A stretch of DNA of 6,256 bases from an uncultured Ruminococcus sp. Lineage in GTDB: Bacteria; Bacillota; Clostridia; Oscillospirales; CAG-272. Location: the NCBI GenBank assembly GCA_902782785.1, contig CACZOH010000125.1:1-6256 (forward strand), written 5' to 3'. The position numbers were made by a program, and so were the translations under genes. Of this stretch, positions 1 to 5,927 are shown piece by piece. How positions within the stretch are numbered: the stretch's first letter is position 1; each line of letters begins with the position of its first letter. The notes beneath the pieces are model-generated. The model had not been told where the DNA came from and made no database searches. It saw only the letters and a program-made list of their open reading frames with translations.

Positions 1-585
1 ATATAATTCGTTCGGTATCTGCAAAAACGTCTGTCTCAACAGGTATATATAGAATACCGAAACGAGCATGGGGAAGATAAGCACCGCGAAAGTATTTCTA
101 AAATCAAGCGCATCTATAGGCTCGCTAAAGAATGGCAATTGACCGGTAACAGTTAAATAGTTCGTTATTGTGTATAATTCGCCCGGTACCATCATCGTCG
201 CCATCAATAAACCAAATACAGTGTTTTTCCCCTTGAAATTCAGCCGTGCGAACGCAAATGCGGATAATACCGTGACGATAAGTGAAAGCACTGTTGAAAT
301 AACGCCTACGATCAATGTGTGAATGAACAAATCACCTAGATTTGCCTTGCTGAAAGCCGTCGCAAAGTTTTCAAAAACTATGTTCTGCGGCCAGAGCGTC
401 GGGACGTTGGCGCGGTATTCGTCCATCGTCTTGAAGGATGAGATTATCATCCAGTAGAACGGGAATATGACGATCACCGCCATTAACGTAAGGAATATAT
501 ATATTATAGTGTAACGTATGATCTTGGAGGTGCGTTGAGCCCGGCTCGCTGACAGTACGTTTACTTCATTCATCGTTTTATTCAT
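1..585 (-). CDS. CUT1 carbohydrate ABC transporter permease, MalG/MsmG type (partial, C-terminus outside window)
   Basis: Second membrane subunit of a sugar importer; it should pair with the MalF-type permease encoded just upstream and dock on the ATPase through its EAA loop. My translation gives 195 codons from ATG at 585 with no stop before the edge. It begins MNKTMNEVNVLSASRAQR. A first membrane segment (about residues 24-47) ends in the family-typical FPFYWMIISSFK. A periplasmic-side stretch with the family-like TLWPQN and NF follows, then further hydrophobic segments at about 89-112, 124-140 and 167-182. The last residues read YLLRQTFLQIPNELY, which in this family directly precedes the EAA...DG loop, so the cut falls at the ATPase-contacting loop and roughly 80-90 residues are missing. 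GAGGTG at 590-595, four bases before the ATG, supports the start. Family is clear; the substrate cannot be read from the sequence. Confidence 0.93.
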   Translation of the reverse strand, partial: MNKTMNEVNVLSASRAQRTSKIIRYTIIYIFLTLMAVIVIFPFYWMIISSFKTMDEYRANVPTLWPQNIVFENFATAFSKANLGDLFIHTLIVGVISTVLSLIVTVLSAFAFARLNFKGKNTVFGLLMATMMVPGELYTITNYLTVTGQLPFFSEPIDALDFRNTFAVLIFPMLVSVFYIYLLRQTFLQIPNELY

Positions 586-596
586 ACCGCACCTCA
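586..596 (-). promoter_or_regulatory. Ribosome binding site of the MalG-type permease, overlapping the previous stop codon
   Basis: On the minus strand the TGA stop of the MalF-type gene (596-594) is part of TGAGGTG, whose GAGGTG (595-590) is the Shine-Dalgarno site four bases before ATG at 585. Termination and initiation share the same bases, as in translationally coupled subunit genes. Coupling itself is inferred. Confidence 0.75.
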
Positions 597-1559
597 ATAA
601 TGTACTTTCTTCTTGCTGACGTATCCGTTTATCGCCGTTATCACAAGGATTATGCCGAACAGTATGAGCGAAGCCGCGGACGCGTTGCCCTGATTGGCTT
701 TATCGAGCATTTTATAAACGTAACCGACGATGGTGTTCATCTGTCCGTTAGGTCCCATTCCTTCACCGAATATACCGACGATGCTTGAGTATTCCTTGAA
801 GCCGCCGATAAAAGATGTGATTATTACGTATGCAAGCATAGGAGATACGAGCGGTATGGTTATCTTGAAGAACGTGCGTATCTTTGAGGTGCCGTCGATT
901 TTCGCCGCCTCGTAATACTGCTTGTTGACGTTCTGCAGACCGCCCAGAAGTACAAGTATTTTAAAGGGTATCGCGTTCCAGACTATGTACGTGCAGACGA
1001 CGAACATATTCGCCCCCCACGATGAGCCTTCATTGACGAAGTTGACTGGCTCTATTCCGAAAACGCCTATGATGTTGTTTATTATGCCCTGCGTCTGAAT
1101 CAGATCGCCCAGACCCACGCGCGTGAACATAGCGTTGAAGACCATGCCTATCGCTATGGAGTTTGTGACGTATGGGAGGAAGAATATCGTCTGATATATC
1201 TTCTGCAAAGGCTTGATCGATTTCAGCGCTACCGCTATGAGAAGCGCGAGCGTAGTTGATATCGGCACGGTGATGACGCAGAGAAGAAGCGTGTTTTTGA
1301 GGCAGAGCTTGAAATCCACGTATCCGACGACCGTTTTGAAGTTTTCTATGCCGAGACTGAAGGATTCACCGCCGACTATCGCAAGACCGTTGTATCCGTT
1401 TAAAAACGCCATCCTGAACGTGTTTATCAAAGGATAAAACGAGAAGATTATGAGAAGTATAAGCGCCGGCGAAAGATAAAGCCAGCCTTTGTACTGATTT
1501 CTGCTGTCAAGGTCGCCCTTCAGGCTTATTTTCGGCTTTTTCGTTAAGTTTTTATTCAT
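594..1559 (-). CDS. CUT1 carbohydrate ABC transporter permease, MalF/MsmF type
   Basis: First membrane subunit of a sugar importer in the cytoplasmic membrane. From ATG at 1559 it has 321 residues, close to the usual 290-320 of MsmF/UgpA-type permeases. A basic N-terminus (KKPKISLKG) precedes the first membrane segment, which contains LYLSPALILLIIFSFYP (about 27-48). Further hydrophobic segments lie near 88-113, 121-143, 183-207, 240-259 and 293-312, giving six. The ATPase-contacting EAA loop is plain: YEAAKIDGTSKIRTFFKI at about 216-233, followed by IPLVSP. A GTG at 1568 would add three residues (MIG), but it lies inside the Shine-Dalgarno sequence, so ATG 1559 is preferred. The gene starts 11 bases after the ATPase stop and ends 8 bases before the partner permease. 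The substrate is not identifiable; the binding protein is outside the window. Confidence 0.95.
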   Translation of the reverse strand: MNKNLTKKPKISLKGDLDSRNQYKGWLYLSPALILLIIFSFYPLINTFRMAFLNGYNGLAIVGGESFSLGIENFKTVVGYVDFKLCLKNTLLLCVITVPISTTLALLIAVALKSIKPLQKIYQTIFFLPYVTNSIAIGMVFNAMFTRVGLGDLIQTQGIINNIIGVFGIEPVNFVNEGSSWGANMFVVCTYIVWNAIPFKILVLLGGLQNVNKQYYEAAKIDGTSKIRTFFKITIPLVSPMLAYVIITSFIGGFKEYSSIVGIFGEGMGPNGQMNTIVGYVYKMLDKANQGNASAASLILFGIILVITAINGYVSKKKVHY

Positions 1560-1573
1560 ACCGATCACCCTCA
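1560..1573 (-). promoter_or_regulatory. Ribosome binding site that fixes the MalF-type start at 1559
   Basis: Minus strand 1572-1563 reads GAGGGTGATC. Its GGTGATC matches the usual anti-Shine-Dalgarno complement (GGAGGTGATC), and the site is followed by GGT and then ATG at 1559. The TGA stop of the ATPase gene (1573-1571) overlaps its 5' end. The alternative GTG at 1568 lies within this site and so is unlikely to be the start. Confidence 0.72.
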
Positions 1574-2671
1574 GAACCTTATTCTGGCGCCTGTTTCGTT
1601 GTCGAATATAAAGACCTTGTTTTTCTTTACGTCAAAGCGTATTTCGTTTTCGCCGCCTGTCGTTATCCGAAGATCGGCGTCGATGATCGCGCGGACGTTG
1701 GGCTTGCGCGAGCAGGCGTTTGCAAACACGACCGAGCAGTCGCGTCCCATTACCTCAACGTTAATGAGCTTGCCGCTGAGTTTTCCGTTTTCGTTCGGGA
1801 TAAAGCCCTCGGGACGGATGCCGACGGCGACGGGCTTGTCCTCCGTTACGGCGGGAACGTCAAGCACCTCGTCCTCGCCTATATAAAGCTTGCCGCCCTT
1901 TATCTGACCGTCAAACGTGTTGATCGGAGGAGTTCCCAAAAACTGCGCGACGAAAAGATTTTCGGGGTCGTCGTAGACCTTCTGCGGCTCGCCCGTCTGC
2001 TGTACGACGCCGTCTTTCATAACGACTATCATATCGGAGATGCTCATCGCTTCCTCCTGGTCGTGCGTTACGAATACCGTCGTTACGTTCGTCTCACGCT
2101 GGATCCTCTTTATCTCCTCGCGCGTCTGAAGACGCAGACGTGCGTCGAGGTTGGACAGCGGCTCGTCAAGCAGAAGAACGCGCGGAGTTTTTACAAGCGC
2201 GCGTGCTATGGCGACGCGCTGCTGCTGACCGCCCGACAGTTCGTTCGGCTTTCTGTCCATAAGCTCGCCTATCTGAACGAGATCGGCGGCCTGCTGTGCG
2301 CGCTCAAGCATCTGCTCCTTCGTAAGCTTTTCCGCGCCCTTGAGGTTCTGCAGAGGGAACAGGATGTTCTGCTTTACCGTAAGATGCGGGTATAACGCGT
2401 AGTTCTGAAAGACAAGGCCTACGCCTCTGTGTTCCGGTTCAAGATTGGTAACGTCGCTGTCACCGAAGAATATTTTGCCGGACGTCGGCTTTTGCAGACC
2501 GCAGATCATATAAAGCGTAGTGCTTTTTCCGCAGCCGGAGGGACCGAGCAGACCGATGAGCTTGCCGTCCGGTATCTCTATGTCGAGATCCTTGACGGCT
2601 GTCACCACCTCATTGCTTTTCTTGTTTCTGCTCGGGAAACATTTTGTGAGATTTTGCAGTATGATTCTCAT
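1571..2671 (-). CDS. Carbohydrate ABC transporter ATP-binding protein, MsmX/UgpC/MalK type
   Basis: Cytoplasmic ATPase that powers sugar uptake by the two permeases downstream. It has 366 residues, typical of the MalK/MsmX/UgpC group. Nucleotide-binding domain at about 1-240: Walker A GPSGCGKST (43-51), Q-loop Q89 in FQNYALYPH, signature LSGGQQQR (145-152), Walker B VLLLDEP (165-171) with E170, D-loop SNLD (173-176) and switch histidine H203. The C-terminal TOBE-like regulatory domain (about 245-366) carries the family's GIRPE (284-288). All catalytic residues are present. GGAGA at 2676-2680, four bases before ATG 2671, supports the start. It lies 16 bases after the RDD gene. In Firmicutes such ATPases can serve several sugar transporters; here it is encoded with two permeases, suggesting a dedicated system. 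Ugp-like glycerol-3-phosphate transport cannot be excluded. Confidence 0.97.
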   Translation of the reverse strand: MRIILQNLTKCFPSRNKKSNEVVTAVKDLDIEIPDGKLIGLLGPSGCGKSTTLYMICGLQKPTSGKIFFGDSDVTNLEPEHRGVGLVFQNYALYPHLTVKQNILFPLQNLKGAEKLTKEQMLERAQQAADLVQIGELMDRKPNELSGGQQQRVAIARALVKTPRVLLLDEPLSNLDARLRLQTREEIKRIQRETNVTTVFVTHDQEEAMSISDMIVVMKDGVVQQTGEPQKVYDDPENLFVAQFLGTPPINTFDGQIKGGKLYIGEDEVLDVPAVTEDKPVAVGIRPEGFIPNENGKLSGKLINVEVMGRDCSVVFANACSRKPNVRAIIDADLRITTGGENEIRFDVKKNKVFIFDNETGARIRF

Positions 2672-2687
2672 ATCGTCTCCTATGCTT

Positions 2688-3482
2688 TTATTTATTACCG
2701 GATCCGTCCGATCCGGTTGAATCCTGATAAGGGTCGTGCTCCGCGGCGGACCGCTTCTGTTTTTCCTCGTATTCGCGCCGCTCTTCCATGTCTTTGAATA
2801 TCCGCTGGCTCGCCCAGTCGACTACGACCGTGTCGGCCAATACGTCGTGGAGCATCGCGCTGCCGCCGCTTCTTATAAGAGAAACTATTTCCGCAATTAT
2901 GAATATGACGAGAAGGATGACGCCGAATATGCCCGTCACGTTGTTGAATACGGTGAGGATTATCACCGCGGGCAGAGCCGTTTCAAAAACGCCCTTGCCT
3001 ATTACGTTTCTGACGAACAGAACGGGTTTGCTTATCCTGATACAGCTTCCGCGCATGACGCCGAGCCCGAATAAGAGCTTGCCGAGCGAGCGCCCGTCCT
3101 TTGTGAAAATCGGTATCACGAATTCAAGGATGAGAACGGATAAAACGATGCCGGACGCGAAAATGCAGAACGAAATGGTGTATGAGGTGCGTATCGCTTT
3201 GTTCGCCTCTTCGTCGGCGTTCGCAGCGTCCACGGCGTTTTTATAGTTCGTTTTTTCTTCCTCAGAGAGCTTGCCGTATTCCTCCGCGGTCATGCCGAAC
3301 GTCACGCCGTACTCCCTCTCGTAGCTTGAAATGATCGTACGGTACGTGTCGTTGTAGGAGTCTACTCTCAGAACGACGGACATGACGAAATAGATGCCCG
3401 TCGTAAGAATACCCGCAAGAATTAGATCGGCAAAAAAGGCGAACAGCCGCTTGCTGTACGGAGCTTTTTGAACGTCTGTCAT
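2688..3482 (-). CDS. RDD family membrane protein
   Basis: Integral membrane protein of the RDD family, whose members have mostly unknown roles, with some linked to ion exchange or stress. With ATG at 3482 it has 264 residues. SKRLFAFFADLI (about 10-21) carries the Arg and Asp of the first segment (about 15-37). A long acidic loop of about 60 residues follows, then segment two (about 101-125). The family motif DGRSLGKLLFGLGVM lies at about 129-143, followed by hydrophobic segments in 166-202 and LHDVLADTVVVD (about 211-222), the typical third-Asp region. The tail is charged (MEERREYEEKQKR) and Ser/Gly/Asp-rich. Start choice: GAGG (3493-3490) lies seven bases before ATG 3482 and four before ATG 3485. 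An in-frame ATG at 3515 has no ribosome site and would leave about a 13-base leader, so it is less likely. It is the first gene of the sugar-transporter operon; its role there is unknown. Confidence 0.88.
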   Translation of the reverse strand: MTDVQKAPYSKRLFAFFADLILAGILTTGIYFVMSVVLRVDSYNDTYRTIISSYEREYGVTFGMTAEEYGKLSEEEKTNYKNAVDAANADEEANKAIRTSYTISFCIFASGIVLSVLILEFVIPIFTKDGRSLGKLLFGLGVMRGSCIRISKPVLFVRNVIGKGVFETALPAVIILTVFNNVTGIFGVILLVIFIIAEIVSLIRSGGSAMLHDVLADTVVVDWASQRIFKDMEERREYEEKQKRSAAEHDPYQDSTGSDGSGNK

Positions 3483-3534
3483 CATTATACCTCGAAAAAC
3501 GACATATTTCCGCATATTAAAACTAATTATAAAC

Positions 3535-3563
3535 AGTATATCAAATATAAGGATTTATGTCAA
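3535..3563 (-). promoter_or_regulatory. Sigma-A type promoter of the RDD/sugar ABC operon
   Basis: Minus strand: TTGACA (3563-3558), a 17-base spacer, then TATACT (3540-3535). The spacer ends in TGA, giving an extended -10. Transcription should start near 3528, about 46 bases before ATG 3482. No operator is obvious, although sugar operons are usually regulated. Confidence 0.82.
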
Positions 3564-3673
3564 TACGTTTTTATATCTTTTTTTAAATAATTTTCTGAAT
3601 TTACGGCAGAATAAGAGAGTATGCGAACAGATATATGTTCAAGATATTTACACAAATTGTTTATATTATACTC

Positions 3674-3702
3674 TTGAAAAAAGAGCGTCTATTGTGTATA
3701 AT
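3674..3702 (+). promoter_or_regulatory. Promoter of tRNA-Arg
   Basis: TTGAAA (3674-3679), a 17-base spacer and TATAAT (3697-3702). The predicted start near 3709 leaves about a 10-base leader before the tRNA at 3719. The box layout and neighbouring bases closely match the tRNA-His promoter at 6005-6033. Confidence 0.85.
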
Positions 3703-3708
3703 AGACGC
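3685..3708. repeat. Perfect 9-base inverted repeat overlapping the tRNA-Arg promoter
   Basis: GCGTCTATT (3685-3693), six bases, then AATAGACGC (3700-3708): both arms match perfectly. The dyad covers the 3' part of the spacer and the whole -10 box and ends just before the expected transcription start. It would therefore act as DNA, for example as an operator, rather than as an RNA hairpin. The symmetry is certain; the function is a guess. Confidence 0.55.
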
Positions 3709-3718
3709 GTTCTGATTT

Positions 3719-3792
3719 GTACCCTTAGCTCAGCAGGATAGAGCAACTGCCTTCTAAGCAGTAGGTCGCCGGTTCGAATCCGTCAGGGTACG
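3719..3792 (+). tRNA. trnR: tRNA-Arg (anticodon TCT)
   Basis: A 74-base cloverleaf. Acceptor stem GTACCCT (3719-3725) pairs with AGGGTAC (3785-3791), discriminator G3792. D stem GCTC/GAGC. Anticodon stem ACTGC/GCAGT with loop CTTCTAA, anticodon TCT, reading AGA/AGG. T loop TTCGAAT. CCA is not encoded. Oddity: the T stem GCCGG/CCGTC has a C-T mismatch at its second pair, so the fold is slightly weakened. It has its own promoter and terminator and is a single-gene unit. Confidence 0.95.
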
Positions 3793-3824
3793 TGAAAAAA
3801 CCTCGCGTGAGCGAGGTTTTTTCA
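3793..3824. terminator. Two-way Rho-independent terminator after tRNA-Arg
   Basis: Directly after the tRNA, a perfect 14-base-pair stem (3793-3806 with 3811-3824) has loop GTGA, a CCTCGC/GCGAGG core and six A/six T outer ends. Having T runs on both strands, it should end tRNA-Arg transcription rightwards and also stop leftward transcription coming from the repeat-protein gene. Confidence 0.92.
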
Positions 3825-3827
3825 ATA

Positions 3828-3966
3828 AAGTCGCCCGCCCTCGGGGACCCCGAAACGAGCTTGCCGAGTTTTGGGGAATGGGCCGAGGGGCTAATGAAGA
3901 AATGAAGACGCGTACGCTGATGAAGACGCTTTTGTCGGAGCTGATTAAGAAGTGAGCGGGCGACTT
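3828..3966. repeat. Nested inverted-repeat element downstream of tRNA-Arg
   Basis: An outer 11-base inverted repeat, AAGTCGCCCGC (3828-3838) with GCGGGCGACTT (3956-3966), encloses further pairing: CCCTCGG (3838-3844, sharing base 3838 with the outer arm) with CCGAGGG (3883-3889), and inside that CCCCGAAAC (3848-3856) with GTTTTGGGG (3868-3876, one G-T). The palindrome TCGGGG-A-CCCCGA (3841-3853) offers a competing fold. The right half holds ATGAAGA three times (3894, 3902, 3920) and the palindrome GCGTACGC (3910-3917). No credible reading frame occurs. It could be a structured RNA, a small non-coding mobile repeat, or part of the hairpin array that follows; I cannot tell which. Confidence 0.6.
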
Positions 3967-4046
3967 CGCTTCATCAGGCGGCTTAGACGCCGTTTTCATT
4001 AAGCTGCAAGCTGTCTTCATTAAGGCGTGAGCCTGTCTTCATTAAA
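3967..4046. repeat. Array of short stem-loops with TTCATTAA linkers
   Basis: TTCAT begins at 3970, 3995, 4016 and 4038, spacings 25, 21 and 22. The last three read TTCATTAA and the last two are preceded by TGTC. Between them lie small dyads of different sequence: GGCG/CGCC (3977-3980 with 3988-3991), AGCT/AGCT around GCA (4002-4012), and AGGC/GCCT around GTGA (4023-4034). On the minus strand the linkers read ATGAAGAC or ATGAAAAC. The stems are only about four pairs, so each alone is weak; the regular linker is the stronger signal. The array lies in the probable 3' untranslated region of the minus-strand repeat-protein gene. Confidence 0.6.
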
Positions 4047-4062
4047 TATCGTCTCAACACGA

Positions 4063-4977
4063 TCAACGCACCTGATCTTTTAAAACGATAACAAAATCGC
4101 CGTAAGTAAAACTCGTGACAAGCTCCCCGTCTTCTGCCTCTGTGAATTTTATCTCGTTTCCTTTATCGTCATAAATGCTTTCACTGACCGTTACGTGCCC
4201 GTCTCTATACCACGTTACGGTCTGTTTTGTGACGTTTTTTTCGTCGCCGTATTCATATTCATACGTACTTACGTCGCCATTGTAGTCCGTTTCGACAATT
4301 TTGATACGGTTTCCGTTATCATCATAGAAGCTTTCGGCACAGGATTTTTCGCCGTTTTCAAGCGTACAGGTTGCTTTTATTTGATTTCCGCTGTCGTCAT
4401 AATAATATTCGCAAACGCAGTCGGTTTCTATATCTGACGTGTAAACGTATTTTATAACGTTGCCGTTATTATCATAAGTATATTCTTTTGTCTCCACCAG
4501 CATTTCCTGATCACGTCTGTAAGTATCCGTATATTTTAATATTTGTCCGTCTTCGTCATAAGTCGTTTCATCGATGGTTTCAATTTCGCCGTCAAGTGAC
4601 GTTTGTATCACGGTTGTAATGTTTCCTTTTTCGTCATATACATATTCGTAATAATAACCGTAGATCTCACCCGTTTCATCCTTTGCCGTGAATTTTATCT
4701 CATCTCCTTTATCATTAAAAGAGTATTCTTCTAAATACGTTTCACCGTCAGAGTCTTCATAAAAATCAAAAATAACGTTGTGATTGTTATCGTATTTATA
4801 TTCCCGGTAGATGGTTTTATGATCGCTGTCGCTGTTAATATTATAACTTTCTCTTTTTTCTTTGATGATTTCACGTTTGTCGTTATATTCGATCTCCCAA
4901 ATTTCGACAAAACCGCTCATTCCGGTCCAAACGGATTTTATAACGTTTCCGTTATCGTCAAACGTTCTGTCGTATTG
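4063..4977 (-). repeat. About twelve tandem coding repeats of roughly 75 bases (YD-like units)
   Basis: Counting residues from the ATG at 5874, the Tyr/Phe opening each unit falls at 305, 330, 361, 386, 413, 439, 467, 492, 517, 542, 568 and 591, so the spacing is usually 25-28. The core is Y-D-D/N-x-G-N-x-I-K, then a variable acidic stretch and an aromatic-rich E-Y strand. The DNA also repeats, with plus-strand variants of TTTCCGTTATCGTC recurring. Units have diverged from one another, so this is an old array rather than a fresh expansion. Unit three is stretched, and the last lacks the G-N-x-I-K core. Confidence 0.85.
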
Positions 4978-5868
4978 ACCGTACAGGATTCCGTTTCGAA
5001 AATACACCTTTGAATATACGCTGCTTGCGATATTGTCAAATCTTTGCTTTGCGTCTTTATATCCTATAGCTTCATAAAACGCCTTTGCGGCGCCGTACGG
5101 CTCGTTTGCTTCAAGCAAAGCCTCCGCCTCACCGTATTTTGCCGCTTTGTATGCCTCTGTGCATTCCGCCAAAAGCTCAGCGCTGTCTTTATATCCGTCG
5201 AGATTTTTAAAGCCGTCTATAGCCTCCCCGTATTTTCCCTCTGCGTACGCGGCTTTTGCCGAATCGTATTTTATCTGCGGTATGATAACTTTGCAGAACA
5301 AAAGAGAAACAACAATAACCAAAGCGGCGCACGGCAGAGCTATCGATATAGCTTTTTTTACGGTTTTTATCTGTTTTTCCTTTTCGCGCCGCTCTTCCTC
5401 CTTTTGCCTTTCACGCTCCTGCTCCTCGGCTTCCTCGCGCTTTGTCATATCGTCAAGAATTCCTCTGTATTTTTCCGACAGCGCGGCGGAATCCTTATAG
5501 TCCGGGATCGTTTCAAGCATACCGACAGCCGCTTTGATATGCGGTCTGTCGCTTTTGTCAGCGTTATAAACAGCCGCCGCGTATATCGCGTCGTTTTTGT
5601 ATTCCTCCGACAGCTGCGCGATATACCCATGAAACCCGTTGACGTCCGTGTTGCCGAACGGCAGAGTGCGTTCTGCAAATTCGGGGATACTGCCCGTTTT
5701 CTGCTCCGCCATAAGCCGGTACAGCTTCGCCGCCGCGTTGTACGGTTCGGCAGAAAGGACCGTATCGCAGTATTCGTCCGCTTTTTCAAATTCTTTGTTC
5801 CGCAGACAGTCAAAAGCGCGATCCAAAAGCTGATCCGTATTCAATTTTTCTTCTGTTTCAGCTTTCAT
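4063..5868 (-). CDS. Membrane-anchored protein with cytoplasmic TPR-like region and extracellular YD-type repeats
   Basis: A 601-residue protein I cannot name. Numbered from ATG 5868, a TPR-like helical region covers about 12-140. A strongly charged E/R/K-rich segment (142-171) precedes one hydrophobic span (about 173-198). The basic residues before this span suggest N-inside, C-outside. Outside, TPR-like helices (about 202-280) carry GYKDSAELL and GYKDAK, echoing DYKDSAALS before the membrane. From about 300 to the end run twelve YD-like units (YDDxGNxIK...) spaced 23-31 residues apart, resembling RHS/YD repeats but without a recognisable toxin or RHS core. Such repeats suggest surface binding; no enzyme motif is seen. 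ATG 5868 is preferred over ATG 5874 (603 residues) because GGG in CGGGTAATG sits eight bases before it and only two before the other; the site is weak either way. The gene is monocistronic with its own strong promoter. Confidence 0.85.
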   Translation of the reverse strand: MKAETEEKLNTDQLLDRAFDCLRNKEFEKADEYCDTVLSAEPYNAAAKLYRLMAEQKTGSIPEFAERTLPFGNTDVNGFHGYIAQLSEEYKNDAIYAAAVYNADKSDRPHIKAAVGMLETIPDYKDSAALSEKYRGILDDMTKREEAEEQERERQKEEERREKEKQIKTVKKAISIALPCAALVIVVSLLFCKVIIPQIKYDSAKAAYAEGKYGEAIDGFKNLDGYKDSAELLAECTEAYKAAKYGEAEALLEANEPYGAAKAFYEAIGYKDAKQRFDNIASSVYSKVYFRNGILYGQYDRTFDDNGNVIKSVWTGMSGFVEIWEIEYNDKREIIKEKRESYNINSDSDHKTIYREYKYDNNHNVIFDFYEDSDGETYLEEYSFNDKGDEIKFTAKDETGEIYGYYYEYVYDEKGNITTVIQTSLDGEIETIDETTYDEDGQILKYTDTYRRDQEMLVETKEYTYDNNGNVIKYVYTSDIETDCVCEYYYDDSGNQIKATCTLENGEKSCAESFYDDNGNRIKIVETDYNGDVSTYEYEYGDEKNVTKQTVTWYRDGHVTVSESIYDDKGNEIKFTEAEDGELVTSFTYGDFVIVLKDQVR

Positions 5869-5898
5869 AATCATTACCCGATTGGTTTATTCGATTTG

Positions 5899-5927
5899 AT
5901 TATATCATATAAATATGATTATGTCAA
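5899..5927 (-). promoter_or_regulatory. Consensus promoter of the YD-repeat membrane protein gene
   Basis: Minus strand TTGACA (5927-5922), a 17-base spacer, and TATAAT (5904-5899) preceded by TGA, an extended -10. All twelve box bases match consensus. The start should lie near 5892, leaving about a 24-base leader. A perfect 7-base dyad, ATCATAT-TT-ATATGAT (5919-5904), fills most of the spacer and touches the -10 box, so a repressor could bind here. Confidence 0.88.

Noticed and set aside
600..3246. Several plus-strand open frames of 60-150 codons across the operon
   Set aside because: All are antisense to well-recognised transporter and RDD genes, overlap one another and have no family features.
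3485..3515. Start of the RDD gene at ATG 3515
   Set aside because: There is no Shine-Dalgarno sequence, and the expected leader would be about 13 bases. GAGG sits at proper distance from ATG 3482/3485 instead, where the protein begins with a normal RDD N-terminus.
3624..3640. LexA-like box CGAAC...GTTC
   Set aside because: GAAC and GTTC are eight bases apart; the Gram-positive LexA box needs four. The site is also far upstream of both promoters in this gap.
3754..4020. Open frame of 88 codons on the minus strand
   Set aside because: It runs from the hairpin array through the terminator into tRNA-Arg. It has no ribosome site, and its composition reflects the repeats rather than a protein.
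3967..4046. CRISPR array
   Set aside because: Conserved units are only about 8-12 bases with 21-25 base periods, and the variable parts are themselves small palindromes. There are no cas genes and no 25-40 base direct repeats.
3719..4062. Prophage or island integration site at the tRNA-Arg 3' end
   Set aside because: No second copy of the tRNA 3' end and no integrase gene appears in the window, so no attachment-site pair can be shown.
4050..4065. Terminator directly after the YD-repeat gene
   Set aside because: The ATCGT/ACGAT stem has only five pairs, overlaps the stop codon and is not followed by a T run.
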